From UBA1756 sp045222555 (GTDB lineage: Bacteria; Bacteroidota; Bacteroidia; Bacteroidales; WCHB1-69): DNA of 64,000 nt. The DNA lies in the NCBI GenBank assembly GCA_045222555.1, contig JBGUYY010000029.1:1-64000 (forward strand), given 5' to 3'. How positions within the stretch are numbered: position 1 is the first letter of the stretch; each line of letters starts with the position of its first letter. Both the position numbers and the translations under genes were made by a program. The notes under the pieces are model-generated. The model was given only the letters and a program-made list of their open reading frames with translations, was not told where the DNA came from and did no database searches. Positions 45,833-55,182 of the stretch are shown in pieces.

Positions 45833-46372
45833 ATGAAAATAGATAAAATTGTTGGACTGTCAGTCGCGCTGGGGTTCATATTGTTGTTGGTTGTGGGATG
45901 TAAGAATAAGAATACGGGGTTGGTGCAGACGGAGGAGGATGTTCGCCTGAAAGTGGAAGGTACTGTGATGAATTATGCCAAGACCGATGAGGCGCTTGGC
46001 GAGTACGACAGTATCAAGTTCGTGGGCTACACGCCCTATTTCAAGTCCATGTATTGCGATTTCATGTGCCAGCTGCTGAGCATCCAACGCGATGAGCTGC
46101 AACCCAGGCTCGACTCAGCTCTCGAAGTCCATGATAATGATGCCCTCATTGAACTTTCGCAGAAAATGGACAAAATTCAGAACTGTATCGATTATTTCAA
46201 CAAACAGGCATACAATAGTTTAAGTACGAAACAAGATCCTGTTGTGATTTATGAGGCGCGTTGCTACAGCTACACCGATGGCTATGCGGAAGAGTTTGTC
46301 TATTTTGTCACAAAGGAGTGGAAAGTTGTGGATTTAGACCCCTACGACCTTAAGTTTTTGGAGGGTTTTTAA
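45833..46372 (+). CDS. Hypothetical lipoprotein
   Basis: A 179-aa protein with lipobox LVVGC (Cys23) and a charged mature domain that is helical in the middle and ends in beta-like strands (EEFVYFVTKEWKVVDLD). I do not recognise the family. It directly follows the DUF4831 gene (3 nt), so the two are probably one unit. Confidence 0.7.
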   Translation: MKIDKIVGLSVALGFILLLVVGCKNKNTGLVQTEEDVRLKVEGTVMNYAKTDEALGEYDSIKFVGYTPYFKSMYCDFMCQLLSIQRDELQPRLDSALEVHDNDALIELSQKMDKIQNCIDYFNKQAYNSLSTKQDPVVIYEARCYSYTDGYAEEFVYFVTKEWKVVDLDPYDLKFLEGF

Positions 46373-46401
46373 ATTTTTTGCAAAAAAAATGAACAAAACA
46401 C

Positions 46402-46432
46402 TTGACAAACGTGTTTTGATGTTGTAATTTTG
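46402..46432 (+). promoter_or_regulatory. Promoter of queA (-33 TTG and -7 TAATTTTG)
   Basis: TTG at 46402-46404 and TAATTTTG at 46425-46432 are separated by 20 nt, matching the Bacteroidales consensus. The -7 box lies 31 nt before the queA start. Confidence 0.75.
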
Positions 46433-46463
46433 CACCCCATTTTTTAGAGAGGAATATTGTAGC

Positions 46464-47519
46464 ATGAAGTTATCACAATTTAAGTATTTTTTGCCTCAGG
46501 AATTGATTGCGTTACACCCTACGGAATCACGTGATGAGGCCCGTTTGATGGTGTTGAATAGAAAGGCCAAAACCATTGAACACAAGATGTTTAAGGATAT
46601 TTTGGACTATTTCGATGAGGGTGACCTTTTTGTCATGAACAACACCAAGGTTTTTCCGTCTGTTTTGTTCGGTGAAAAGGAGAAGACGGGTGCGAAGATT
46701 CGCGTATCTTTGCTCCGAGAATTGGACGAAGAGAGTCGTTTGTGGGACGTTTTGGTGGATCCCGCCCGTAAAATCCGTATCGGCAACAAGCTTTATTTTG
46801 GCGAAAACAATGATTTGGTGGCCGAGGTCATCGATAACACCACCTCCCGTGGCCGTACCCTCCGTTTCCTTTTCGACGACGACCACGACGCTTTCAAACG
46901 CAAGCTTCGCGAGCTGGGTTCCATGCCTATTCCGGATGATATTTTGCGTTTGCGCGATATCACCCCTGAAGATGAGCAGGATTACCAAACCCTGTACGCC
47001 AAGTGCGAAGGTGGTGTGGCCGCTCCTACCGCTGGTTTCCACTTCAGCCGTGAGTTGCTGAAACGATTGGAAATCAAGGGTGTTGAATTCGCTGAACTGA
47101 CGCTTCACGCAGGTCTGGGCAACTTCCGCGACATCGATGTGGAAGACCTTACCAAGCATAAGACCGACTCGGAGGCTATGACGATTTCGGAAGAGTGCGC
47201 CCGCAAGATCAACGAGACGAAGGACGCCGGCCGTAATGTGGTGGCCATCGGTACCACTACCATGAAGGCGCTGGAGTCGTCCACCTACACCAATGGTCAT
47301 GTGAAACCCTACGATGGATGGACCAACAAGTTCATCTTCCCGCAGTATAACTTCGTGGTTGCCAATGCTATGGTTACCAACTTCCATCAGTCGCAAAGCC
47401 CCATGCTGATGATGGTGGCGGCTTTCGGCGGTTATGAGTTTGTGATGGAGGCGTACAAGCAGGCTGTGGAGCAGAAATACCGCTTCCTCACCTTCGGCGA
47501 TGCCATGCTGATTATCTGA
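46464..47519 (+). CDS. queA: tRNA preQ1(34) S-adenosylmethionine ribosyltransferase-isomerase QueA
   Basis: A 351-aa protein at full family length. Motifs: HPTESRDEARLMVLNR at the N-terminus, NNTKVFPSVLFGEK, GGVAAPTAGFHFS and TLHAGLGNFRDI, all typical of QueA. It transfers the ribosyl part of SAM to preQ1 in tRNA to give epoxyqueuosine; QueH (40129) then reduces it. It has its own promoter with both boxes and a strong terminator. Confidence 0.96.
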   Translation: MKLSQFKYFLPQELIALHPTESRDEARLMVLNRKAKTIEHKMFKDILDYFDEGDLFVMNNTKVFPSVLFGEKEKTGAKIRVSLLRELDEESRLWDVLVDPARKIRIGNKLYFGENNDLVAEVIDNTTSRGRTLRFLFDDDHDAFKRKLRELGSMPIPDDILRLRDITPEDEQDYQTLYAKCEGGVAAPTAGFHFSRELLKRLEIKGVEFAELTLHAGLGNFRDIDVEDLTKHKTDSEAMTISEECARKINETKDAGRNVVAIGTTTMKALESSTYTNGHVKPYDGWTNKFIFPQYNFVVANAMVTNFHQSQSPMLMMVAAFGGYEFVMEAYKQAVEQKYRFLTFGDAMLII

Positions 47520-47543
47520 CCCTCGTTTTCCTTTTATACAAAT

Positions 47544-47577
47544 AAAAAGAGGCGCACCCAAAGGTGCGCCTCTTTTT
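47544..47577. terminator. Bidirectional terminator between queA and the RND operon
   Basis: Fifteen-bp perfect stem (47544-47558 with 47563-47577) with a 4-nt loop, A-run on the left and T-run on the right, serving both convergent transcripts. Confidence 0.92.
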
Positions 47578-47578
47578 G

Positions 47579-48748
47579 TTATCGGCTATATAATTGCAGC
47601 TCAATGTACTGCATCGCCGCGTCATGCTCCATCTCGCAGAGCCGCTCGTGACTTTCATGATAGAGAGAAAGCTCTGAAAGGTATTCGATCAGCGAGATCT
47701 GTCCGCTCTCCAATGCTTGGTTGAGCAGTTCGAACACATCCACCGATTGTATCAGGTTGCGATACTCGTCGATCTGTTGCACCAGGGCACGGGTGGTCTC
47801 GTAGCAGCATTGCAGGTGCGTGCGGAAGCGGAACTGCTCGTCGGCGGCCAGCAGCGCTGCGGCGGAACTTTGCGCGTTCGCTAACTTCACGGTGTTGGTC
47901 TGTTGCCACAACGGTAGCGTGAGACCCACCTTGATGCCCTGGAAAAGCTCCGAAGGCACCCGCTCGCACATGTAGCCGGCCTGGAACTTGGGTGCCCACA
48001 TCGATTTGCTGAGCTTCACCTCCTGCTGCGAAATTTCCTGCTGCTTGTTCAGCCACTCCATCTTGGGATTCTTCAACTGCCAGTCGTTGAAACTGTTATA
48101 GAGCGCAAATTCGGGGAATTCGTCCTCCGTCACCTCTAACTTCACCCCACCATTCAGCTGCTGGAGCTGCAAGAGCAGGTTGTTGCGCTCGGTTTCGGCG
48201 TGACTTTTTTCCTGCTGGAGGTTCAACTCCGCTAATTTCACCCGATTATAGTCGAAAATATTGATTTCTCCTGCATCAAATTTGGCCTTGTATGCCGATG
48301 AGATGTCGGATAGAAATTGCAAGCAGTGATTCATGTCGCTGATACGAGCATTCTGATACACAATGTTATAGTATAATTCTCCCACCTCTTTCAGAACCTC
48401 ATTTTGCTGCTGGTTGAGAAAATATGCCGACTGCTCGTCGCGCAGGCGGGCGATGCGGTTTCGGTAAACATAGGTAGTGGGAAATTCGAACGGCTGCATC
48501 ACGCTCACGTCAATGCGGTTACCGATGCTGTTGGGAGAGCCCCACAGGTAGGCAAACTCCACTTCCGTGTTGTCGGGTGCCAATCCCACGTGGTTCTCCA
48601 TGCAGTCCGCTTCCTTCTGCTGCTGGTAAGCCTTGATGGTCAGGTTGTTACTGCTTACGGCATTCCACACCTCTTCAACGGTTTGACCCAACAATAGGAG
48701 AGGGGAGATGGTGATCAAAAGGCTGGTGATGATTTTTATGCTTTTCAT
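47579..48748 (-). CDS. TolC-family outer-membrane efflux protein
   Basis: A 389-aa protein with signal peptide (cleavage near Leu-Leu-Gly-Gln22) and two long helical regions typical of TolC/OprM monomers (repeated coiled segments and LGGxVKLEV-like turns). It is on the short side for the family. No lipobox. As third component of the tripartite system it forms the outer-membrane duct for the CusA-like pump, 4 nt away. It is the last gene of the minus-strand operon and ends right at the terminator. Confidence 0.87.
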   Translation of the reverse strand: MKSIKIITSLLITISPLLLLGQTVEEVWNAVSSNNLTIKAYQQQKEADCMENHVGLAPDNTEVEFAYLWGSPNSIGNRIDVSVMQPFEFPTTYVYRNRIARLRDEQSAYFLNQQQNEVLKEVGELYYNIVYQNARISDMNHCLQFLSDISSAYKAKFDAGEINIFDYNRVKLAELNLQQEKSHAETERNNLLLQLQQLNGGVKLEVTEDEFPEFALYNSFNDWQLKNPKMEWLNKQQEISQQEVKLSKSMWAPKFQAGYMCERVPSELFQGIKVGLTLPLWQQTNTVKLANAQSSAAALLAADEQFRFRTHLQCCYETTRALVQQIDEYRNLIQSVDVFELLNQALESGQISLIEYLSELSLYHESHERLCEMEHDAAMQYIELQLYSR

Positions 48749-48752
48749 AGTT

Positions 48753-51700
48753 TTATTCTTTAATGGATGATGCTTTCTCCTTGTGTGACAGGAAGTAAAC
48801 CACGGGCACTACGTATATGTTGAGGATGGTGGATGTGACCAATCCGCCCAAAATCACGATGGCGAGAGGGCTCTGGATCTCATTGCCAGGCAGGTTGCCG
48901 TTGATGGCCATGGGCAGCAGGGCGAGTGCGCCAGTGATGGCGGTCATCAGGATGGCATTCAATCGGTCGTTGGAGCCTTGTACGACAGTTTCGGTGAGCG
49001 AAAGTCCGCTTTTTTGCAATCGTAAATAGTTGGATACAAGTAGGATGCCATTTCTAGTAGCGATGCCAAACAGGGAGATAAATCCGATGATAGCTGGGAT
49101 GCTGAGCACGCCGCTGGTGAAGCGGAGGGCGAACACGCCGCCGATGAGGGCCATGGGCAGGTTGATCAAGATGATGCTGGCCAGCTTGAAGTTCTTGAAC
49201 TCGCGGAAGAGCAGCAGCAGGATGATGATGAGGGCGAGGCCGGAGGTGAGCAGCAGCATACGGAAGGCGGTGGCCTCGCTCTCAAACTGTCCGCCGTACT
49301 CGATGCGGGTGCCTTCCGGCAACTTAACTTCCTTGTCGATAGTTTGTTGCAGCTCAGTTACCACGCTGTGCAGGTCGCGACCGGCCACGTTGGCCGACAC
49401 CACTAATTTACGCTGACCGTTCTCGCGGTTGATGGAGTTGGGTCCGCTGGCGGAGCGGATTTCGGCTACCTCCGACAACGGCACCTTCCCGCCATCGTAC
49501 GTGTCTATCAGCGCATTGTTCAGTCCTTCAATGGTTTGCGTATAGTTGGAGTCGAGGCGCAGAATCAGATCATACTTGTAGGCGCCTTCGTAGATGTCGC
49601 TCAGCTTCTCGCCGCCGATGGCTGTGCTGACGTAGCGGTTGAACTGCTCGATGGTGATACCGTGTTGCGCCAACATCTGGCGGTTGGCCCGAATCTGCAA
49701 CTGAGGCACTTCCACCTGCTGTTCTACATTCACATCTACCAGTCCTTCAATATGTTCGATGCTCTGCTTGATTTTCTGGCCGGTGGTGTAAAGGTCGTTG
49801 AGGTCGTTGCCGAAAATCTTGATGGCGATGTTGGCGCGGGTGCCCGACAGAATATGGTCGATGCGGTGCCCGAGCGGCTGTCCGACGGTGGTGGCGATGC
49901 CCGGGATGGCGGCCAATTTGTCGCGCACTTCCTCCACAAACTCCTCTTTAGAGCGGTCTTTCAGCTGGAAATTTACTTCAATCTCTGCACTATTGGTGGC
50001 CTGCGAGTGTTCGTCGAGCTCGCCCCGACCCGTACGGCGGCATGTACCTGTCACCTCTGGAATCGACAGCAAGGTTTTCTCCACCAAATTTCCAATCTCA
50101 TTATTCTCATCCAATGAGGTACCCGCCTGCGTCACCACCGAAAGTGTGAGCGACCCTTCGTTGAATTCGGGCAAGAAACTTCTTCCTAACGTGAAGAAAA
50201 GCGCCACCGCCACGATGAAGAGGCCTGCCACGCTGCCAATCACCCAGCCGTTATGCCGCAGCGACCACTGCAGACTTTTCAGGTAGTGACGACTCAGGAA
50301 GCGCGTCAGCCACTTGTCTTTCTGGTTGCGTGCCAGGAACTTGTCGTGTCCCAGCAGCATCTTCGACAGCAGAGGAGTCAGCGTCATGGCGACAATCAGC
50401 GACATGAAAAGCGAGACGATGAAGGCGATGCCGAGCGGTTTCAGCATGCGGCCTTCCATGCCCGACAAGAAGAAGAGCGGGATGAACGACACCATGATGA
50501 TGAGGGTGGCGTTGAAAATGGAACTGCGGATTTCGGAAGAGGCGTGAAACACCACGTTGAAAAGGCTCTGCTGTTCTTCCGGCGGTTTGAGCCGGTTCTG
50601 CCGCAGTCGTTTATACACATTCTCCACGTCGATAATGGCATCATCCACCAGCGAACCGACAGCAATGGCCATGCCGCCCAAACTCATGGTGTTGATGGTC
50701 ATGCCTAATGCTTTGAGGGTGATGATGGTAGCCAATAGTGAAAGCGGGATGGCGAGCAGCGAGATGAGGGTGGTGCGGAAGTTGCCGAGGAAGAGGAACA
50801 GGATGATGACCACCAGCACGCTACCTTCGATGAGGGCGCGTTCCACGTTGCTCACCGAGGTGTGGATGAAGTCGGCCTGACGGAAGATGTGCGTGTTGAC
50901 TTTCACGCCTTTCGGCAGGGCTTTCTCCATGGAGGTGAGTTTTTGTTCGATCTGCTCGGTCACCTCTAACGTGTTGGCATTTGGCTGCTTGGTGATAGAC
51001 ATCACGATGGCGGGTTTCGCATTGGCGCTGCCGTAGCCGAATTTCTGGGCGGGTGCGATGGTCACGCGGGCCACATCGCCGACGGTCACAGGCTGGCCGT
51101 TGCGCATTGTGACGAAGGTGCGCTCCATCTCGCTGGTGTCGGCGGTACGGGCGATGCCGCGCACGGCGTACTCGTTGCCGTACTCACGCACCACGCTGCC
51201 CGCTGAGTTGTCGCTCATGCTGCGGCACACCTGCTCCAGCTCTTCCATCGTAACCCCGTAGGTATTCATCTTGTACGGGTCGGCCAGCACCTGAAACTGC
51301 TTGAAGTCGCCGCCGATGATGGTGACTTGCGCCACACCGTTGGTGGACATGATGACGGGCTGCACCTGCCACTCGGCGATGTCGCGCAGCTCCATCTGCG
51401 AGATGCTGTCGGACTGCAGTCCCACAAAGAAAATCTCGCCCATCACGCTTGACTGTGGTGCCATCACGGGCTGACCGACCTCTGCCGGAATCTGCCCTTC
51501 AACGGTCACCAGCTTCTCGCTCACCACTTGGCGTGCTTTGGAAATGTCGGTGCCCCAGTCGAATTCCACCCACACGAAGGAGAATCCCTGCGACGAGGTG
51601 GAACGCACCCGCCGCACGTCGGTTGCCCCGTTCATGGCGGTCTCGATGGGGTAACTCACCAGCCGCTCGACCTCTTCGGAGGTGAGACCGTGACAGTCGG

Positions 51701-51851
51701 TCATCACCACCACGGTGGGGGCGGTCAGGTCGGGAAAAACGTCAATGTCCATCTGTTTCGTGGTGCGTACACCAAAGATGATTAACAGAATGGAACACAA
51801 CAAGATAAAGTACTTGTTGTTTAATGAAAACTGTATAATTTTGTCTAACAT
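48753..51851 (-). CDS. Heavy-metal-efflux RND pump (CusA/CzcA family)
   Basis: A 1032-aa protein with the RND layout: a TM near the N-terminus, a large periplasmic loop, TM2-6, a second loop and TM8-12. The TM4 motif is AIAVGSLVDDAIIDVENVY, with paired acidic residues in the proton relay and the HME-type VEN. The start (LNNKYFILLCSILLIIFGV) and DVFPDLTAPTVVVMT are HME-like. It exports metal cations or related substrates using the proton gradient. The VDDAIIDVEN variant differs from classical CzcA (VDGAV..VEN), so the metal specificity is open. It sits between the adaptor and TolC genes. Confidence 0.93.
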   Translation of the reverse strand: MLDKIIQFSLNNKYFILLCSILLIIFGVRTTKQMDIDVFPDLTAPTVVVMTDCHGLTSEEVERLVSYPIETAMNGATDVRRVRSTSSQGFSFVWVEFDWGTDISKARQVVSEKLVTVEGQIPAEVGQPVMAPQSSVMGEIFFVGLQSDSISQMELRDIAEWQVQPVIMSTNGVAQVTIIGGDFKQFQVLADPYKMNTYGVTMEELEQVCRSMSDNSAGSVVREYGNEYAVRGIARTADTSEMERTFVTMRNGQPVTVGDVARVTIAPAQKFGYGSANAKPAIVMSITKQPNANTLEVTEQIEQKLTSMEKALPKGVKVNTHIFRQADFIHTSVSNVERALIEGSVLVVIILFLFLGNFRTTLISLLAIPLSLLATIITLKALGMTINTMSLGGMAIAVGSLVDDAIIDVENVYKRLRQNRLKPPEEQQSLFNVVFHASSEIRSSIFNATLIIMVSFIPLFFLSGMEGRMLKPLGIAFIVSLFMSLIVAMTLTPLLSKMLLGHDKFLARNQKDKWLTRFLSRHYLKSLQWSLRHNGWVIGSVAGLFIVAVALFFTLGRSFLPEFNEGSLTLSVVTQAGTSLDENNEIGNLVEKTLLSIPEVTGTCRRTGRGELDEHSQATNSAEIEVNFQLKDRSKEEFVEEVRDKLAAIPGIATTVGQPLGHRIDHILSGTRANIAIKIFGNDLNDLYTTGQKIKQSIEHIEGLVDVNVEQQVEVPQLQIRANRQMLAQHGITIEQFNRYVSTAIGGEKLSDIYEGAYKYDLILRLDSNYTQTIEGLNNALIDTYDGGKVPLSEVAEIRSASGPNSINRENGQRKLVVSANVAGRDLHSVVTELQQTIDKEVKLPEGTRIEYGGQFESEATAFRMLLLTSGLALIIILLLLFREFKNFKLASIILINLPMALIGGVFALRFTSGVLSIPAIIGFISLFGIATRNGILLVSNYLRLQKSGLSLTETVVQGSNDRLNAILMTAITGALALLPMAINGNLPGNEIQSPLAIVILGGLVTSTILNIYVVPVVYFLSHKEKASSIKE

Positions 51852-51863
51852 GGCTTTCCTGTT

Positions 51864-53384
51864 TTAATGCACGTGTCCGGCGTGCGGGTCAAGAGCGCCG
51901 CTGGCTTTGGCTAATTTCACCAGCACAGCACCGCGCACCACAATGCGCTCACCGGCATCCAATCCAGACGTTACTTCCACATATTTGCCGTCGGAAGCAC
52001 CGATGCTGACGGGTTGTTTCTCAAACTTCTCGGGTGTGAATTGCTTGAAAACAAAGTAGTTGCCTTGCTCCTCTAAGAGCGCGCTCTTGGGGATGACCAC
52101 TGCCGGTTCGGTGCCTTGCGTGTTCAGCCATACGTTGACGAAGCCGCCCGGCGTGAAGCCACTCATATTGCTGATTTCGAGCGTGACAGGAAGCAGGTGG
52201 CTGCCCGTGCCCAGCGACTTGCCGTACGATAGGATACGGCCGTTCATCTCCGCCAGCGTGCTGATTTCGTGGGTGATAGGATTCTCGATGACGGCATCGG
52301 TCACGCTGGGCAGCCATGCGGCATAGCGCTGCGCCACGCTGGCTTGCAGCACCAGACTGCGGGTGTCGGAAACCACCGCAATAGGCTGACCTACCGTCAC
52401 ATAGTCGCCGTTGGTCACCAAGATCTCGGTCACGTAGCCGCTCATCGGTGCAGTGACGGTGCTTCCGTTGCCGCTCACGTTCTTTTGCAGGTTCTCGTAG
52501 ATGGACTTTGCATTTTCGTACGCCGCTTTCAGCTCCGAAAACTCTTTTTGCGACACGATTTTGCTGTCCACTAGGCCTTTGGCACGCTCGTAGTTGGCTT
52601 TGGCGGTCTCGTAGTTGGTGCGGGCCTCGCTGAGCCGCACCGACAGGTTGTCATCCACCAGGCCGTCGGTGAGCACGCTGCCGATGGTTTCGCCGTTGCG
52701 CACCTGCTGTCCGGCCAAGAAGTTGGCGGAGTGGTAGTGGAACACGCCGTTCGACTTGGCCACCACCCGCATTTGGTTGCCTTGTGTGGGCTGCACTTGT
52801 GCGGTGGTGGGGATGCTCTGCCCGATGGGTCGCCATTGTGCGCAGCATGTGGCGAAATCCACCTGCCACGACTGTTCCTTCGTGAAGGTGATGGCGTTGG
52901 GATGTTCGTCAATCAGCTCGTCGGCCTCGTGCAGGGCTTTATCCTCTGAGGAATAGATGGTTACATCGTTTACGACGAGCGTGGCGGTGCTGTCGGCTGT
53001 ATGTAGGGTGAAGGTGAGGGTACCAGAGCCGGCCGTGGGCGGGGTAAGGTGCAGGTGGAAGATGCCCGCCTCTTCAGGAGCGTCGGCGGTGGCGGTCACA
53101 CTCTTGTCGCCTACCGAAAGTACCGCGGTCAGCGAGCCGGATTGGAGCGGTTTGAAATCCACGAGGCGGGTGACATGGGTGATGAGTTCGCTCTGATGTC
53201 CGGCCGATAGGGGAGTGGCATCTGCAAAAATTTCATAATCAGAATTGTACGCGGTGAGTGCCAGCGTAATGCCGTGACCATGTTCATGCTCATGTTCTTC
53301 ATCATCGTGATGATCGTGGTGGCAAGCCCCTAATGCTAACATCAGACTTGCCGACACTATATAATATAATAATGTCTTTTTCAT
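51864..53384 (-). CDS. RND efflux periplasmic adaptor lipoprotein (CusB/CzcB-like), His-rich N-terminus
   Basis: A 506-aa protein with lipobox LGAC (Cys21), followed at once by a His/Asp/Glu-rich stretch at residues 22-38 likely to bind metal. The N-terminal extra domain (about 40-170) is beta-rich. Then come the usual adaptor parts: barrel-sandwich hybrid (GVFHYHSANFLAGQQVRNGE), alpha-hairpin coiled coil (ARTNYETAKANYERAKG), lipoyl half (VTAPMSGYVTEILVTNGD), and membrane-proximal domain. It links the CusA-like pump to TolC. It lies 12 nt from the pump gene and 53 nt from the His/Cys-rich small protein. Confidence 0.92.
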   Translation of the reverse strand: MKKTLLYYIVSASLMLALGACHHDHHDDEEHEHEHGHGITLALTAYNSDYEIFADATPLSAGHQSELITHVTRLVDFKPLQSGSLTAVLSVGDKSVTATADAPEEAGIFHLHLTPPTAGSGTLTFTLHTADSTATLVVNDVTIYSSEDKALHEADELIDEHPNAITFTKEQSWQVDFATCCAQWRPIGQSIPTTAQVQPTQGNQMRVVAKSNGVFHYHSANFLAGQQVRNGETIGSVLTDGLVDDNLSVRLSEARTNYETAKANYERAKGLVDSKIVSQKEFSELKAAYENAKSIYENLQKNVSGNGSTVTAPMSGYVTEILVTNGDYVTVGQPIAVVSDTRSLVLQASVAQRYAAWLPSVTDAVIENPITHEISTLAEMNGRILSYGKSLGTGSHLLPVTLEISNMSGFTPGGFVNVWLNTQGTEPAVVIPKSALLEEQGNYFVFKQFTPEKFEKQPVSIGASDGKYVEVTSGLDAGERIVVRGAVLVKLAKASGALDPHAGHVH

Positions 53385-53437
53385 TTCAAAAAAGAAAATA
53401 ATGTTTTGGAAAAATGTTGATTTTCAGACTGTTTCTA

Positions 53438-53890
53438 TTATGCCATAATAGCCGGAGGGCCGCGATGGGACACAATGCACCCGTCTGTGAGTTTCAGCAC
53501 GGGCAGGTCGGTACAGTTGAAAATCAGGCTTCCCGTGGCAGGTGCCGACAGGGAAGTGGGGGTGTCGGAAAGGAGGGCATCGGTGAGATGTGCCAGGAAA
53601 ATGCTGCTTGCGTTATCCTCAGGAGCCAAGTCTATATGACTGTGGGTGAGGATGTAAGGCATGTTGAGCACGCAGTTGTCATCACTATGGAGGGGGTGAT
53701 GGCCGTGGTGGCAGCCGCAGGTGGTGCAGTCGCAGCCGTCGTGGTCATGGTCGCAGTCCTGTTCGTGTTGGCAGGTCATGCCGAAGCACACGATGTCGCC
53801 ATGGTGGTGGTGCGGAACGATGGAATGAACCATCGTCAGCAGGAAGGCCACGGTGATCAGCAGGCATGAAATTTTACGTGACAGGCTCAT
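53438..53890 (-). CDS. His/Cys-rich small secreted protein (DUF6769-like) leading the metal efflux operon
   Basis: A 150-aa protein with an N-terminal hydrophobic segment (ISCLLITVAFLLTMVHSIV). Immediately after it is a dense metal-ligand region (about 25-70) with HHHH, CQHEQDCDHDHDGCDC and CGCHHGHH. The C-terminal half is unremarkable. It appears to correspond to the DUF6769 family of Bacteroidota, recalled rather than proven. As first gene before a heavy-metal RND pump, a periplasmic metal chaperone or sensor is a reasonable inference. A -7 box lies 17 nt upstream. Confidence 0.82.
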   Translation of the reverse strand: MSLSRKISCLLITVAFLLTMVHSIVPHHHHGDIVCFGMTCQHEQDCDHDHDGCDCTTCGCHHGHHPLHSDDNCVLNMPYILTHSHIDLAPEDNASSIFLAHLTDALLSDTPTSLSAPATGSLIFNCTDLPVLKLTDGCIVSHRGPPAIMA

Positions 53891-53907
53891 AGTGAAAATT
53901 CAGGCTG

Positions 53908-53915
53908 CAAAATTA
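53908..53915 (-). promoter_or_regulatory. -7 promoter box for the metal efflux operon
   Basis: TAATTTTG on the minus strand, 17 nt before the start of the His/Cys-rich gene. No operator is recognised. Confidence 0.5.
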
Positions 53916-53922
53916 CAAAAAA

Positions 53923-54387
53923 TTATTCAGCTACTTTATATACAATGCGAAAACTTCCTTCGTTGAAGCTGGTGCTGGTGATGCGGAAGTTGCCAATCTC
54001 GCGGGTGGATTGCACGTGTGTGCCGAGGCAAGCGCAGATGTCGTAATCGCCGATTCGCACGATGCGTAGGGTTTCGCTGGCGCTGTCGGGCAGTTTGGCG
54101 AGGGTGACGCCGGCAGGGATGTTGTCGCGGGTGACAAACTCGTAGGTGACGGGCAGGTCGGCGGCGATCAGCTCATTGATTTTCTGCTCCACGGCGGCCA
54201 CTTCCTCCTGTGTTAATGGCCGGTCGATGAGGAAGTTGATTTTGCTCTTTTTGCGCTCGATGTGACTGTTGCGGCTGCGTTCGCAACCGAACATCCGGCC
54301 CATGGTCTGGTTCAGCAGGTGCTCAGCCGTATGGGCAGGAGGAAACTCTTCCTTGTTGTGGGCGTTTAAAACAGGTTCTTGTTCCAT
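53923..54387 (-). CDS. Alanyl-tRNA editing protein AlaX-like (stand-alone SAD domain)
   Basis: A 154-aa protein carrying the second-additional-domain fold of AlaRS/ThrRS. The zinc/editing motifs are HTAEHLL (HxxxH) and CACLGTHV (CxxxH). GCERSRNSHIERKKSKINF is a family stretch. It hydrolyses mischarged Ser- or Gly-tRNA-Ala in trans. The frame opens at 54414, but ATG 54387 (MEQEPVLNAHNKEE) fits relatives. The neighbouring upstream lipoprotein carries an N-terminal remnant resembling the AlaX start. Confidence 0.9.
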   Translation of the reverse strand: MEQEPVLNAHNKEEFPPAHTAEHLLNQTMGRMFGCERSRNSHIERKKSKINFLIDRPLTQEEVAAVEQKINELIAADLPVTYEFVTRDNIPAGVTLAKLPDSASETLRIVRIGDYDICACLGTHVQSTREIGNFRITSTSFNEGSFRIVYKVAE

Positions 54388-54428
54388 ATAGTTATTTGTT
54401 ATTAGGATAAACAATTATTATTACTCGC

Positions 54429-55082
54429 TCATTTAGCCTTCCATTCATCATAAACCTCATTCCATCTTTTTGACCTTTCCTTTCGTAGTTGGGCAAATTT
54501 AGACGGATACTTTTCTTCCAAAACGATTAAATTGTCAAATGTGGATTCCGCTACATATCCGTCCACAAACTCGCCAAACAGCATGTACGCTTCCATGACT
54601 CCGACGCTGTCAGCCATGGCATATTGCCACAACATATTGTTCATGTCAATGAGTGATGCAGTGCCACCGGCAACATCTTTTGTCCATGTGCATTCCGTCA
54701 GTTTGAAACTGATATGATATTCTTCTTTCGTTCTCGGCGCTGCATCGCAAAGCACACTGGATGGAATGCAAGCATTTTTATCTGCCAGCTGCTTCAGGTG
54801 ATACAGATATTGTTTATACTGATTAGTGTCACGGTCGGTCTCGAAAGTGATATCGTCGTACGTCTCGATAGAGTTATTAAGGGATGAATTTATTTCTTTT
54901 GAGGAATCGTTGGTGTCATTATGTACCGTTTTTCCGCTACATCCCAATAGCAGAATCACTCCAATAATCAATATTAATACATTATTCAGATGGTGCTTTT
55001 TGTTCAATCTTCCCGTCTGCATCATCGGGTATTCCTCTTTATTATGAGAGATTTCGAGATTGTCAGAGGTAGTGTTTCTCAT
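54429..55082 (-). CDS. Hypothetical lipoprotein with an AlaX-like N-terminal extension
   Basis: 217 codons from 55082. A lipoprotein signal peptide starts best at Met20 or Met21 (55025/55022) and ends in ILLLGC, so translation may begin there. The mature domain is charged and helical at the C-terminus (RKERSKRWNEVYDEWKAK); I do not recognise the family. The codons before Met20 read EISHNKEEYPMMQT, strikingly like the AlaX start (NAHNKEEFPPAHT) of the gene 41 nt downstream, though codons differ. A -7 box (55100-55107, minus) lies 17 nt upstream of 55082. Function unknown. Confidence 0.7.
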   Translation of the reverse strand: MRNTTSDNLEISHNKEEYPMMQTGRLNKKHHLNNVLILIIGVILLLGCSGKTVHNDTNDSSKEINSSLNNSIETYDDITFETDRDTNQYKQYLYHLKQLADKNACIPSSVLCDAAPRTKEEYHISFKLTECTWTKDVAGGTASLIDMNNMLWQYAMADSVGVMEAYMLFGEFVDGYVAESTFDNLIVLEEKYPSKFAQLRKERSKRWNEVYDEWKAK

Positions 55083-55099
55083 GATGAAATTATTTTTTG

Positions 55100-55107
55100 C
55101 AAAAGTA
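55100..55107 (-). promoter_or_regulatory. -7 promoter box for the lipoprotein/AlaX pair
   Basis: TACTTTTG on the minus strand, 17 nt upstream of the first possible start codon. Confidence 0.45.
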
Positions 55108-55182
55108 GTATTTTTTTTGTCAGAATTTGTTACCCAATTTATTTTTAACGAAAAACAACATTTTGAGAGCCTCTATTCACCC

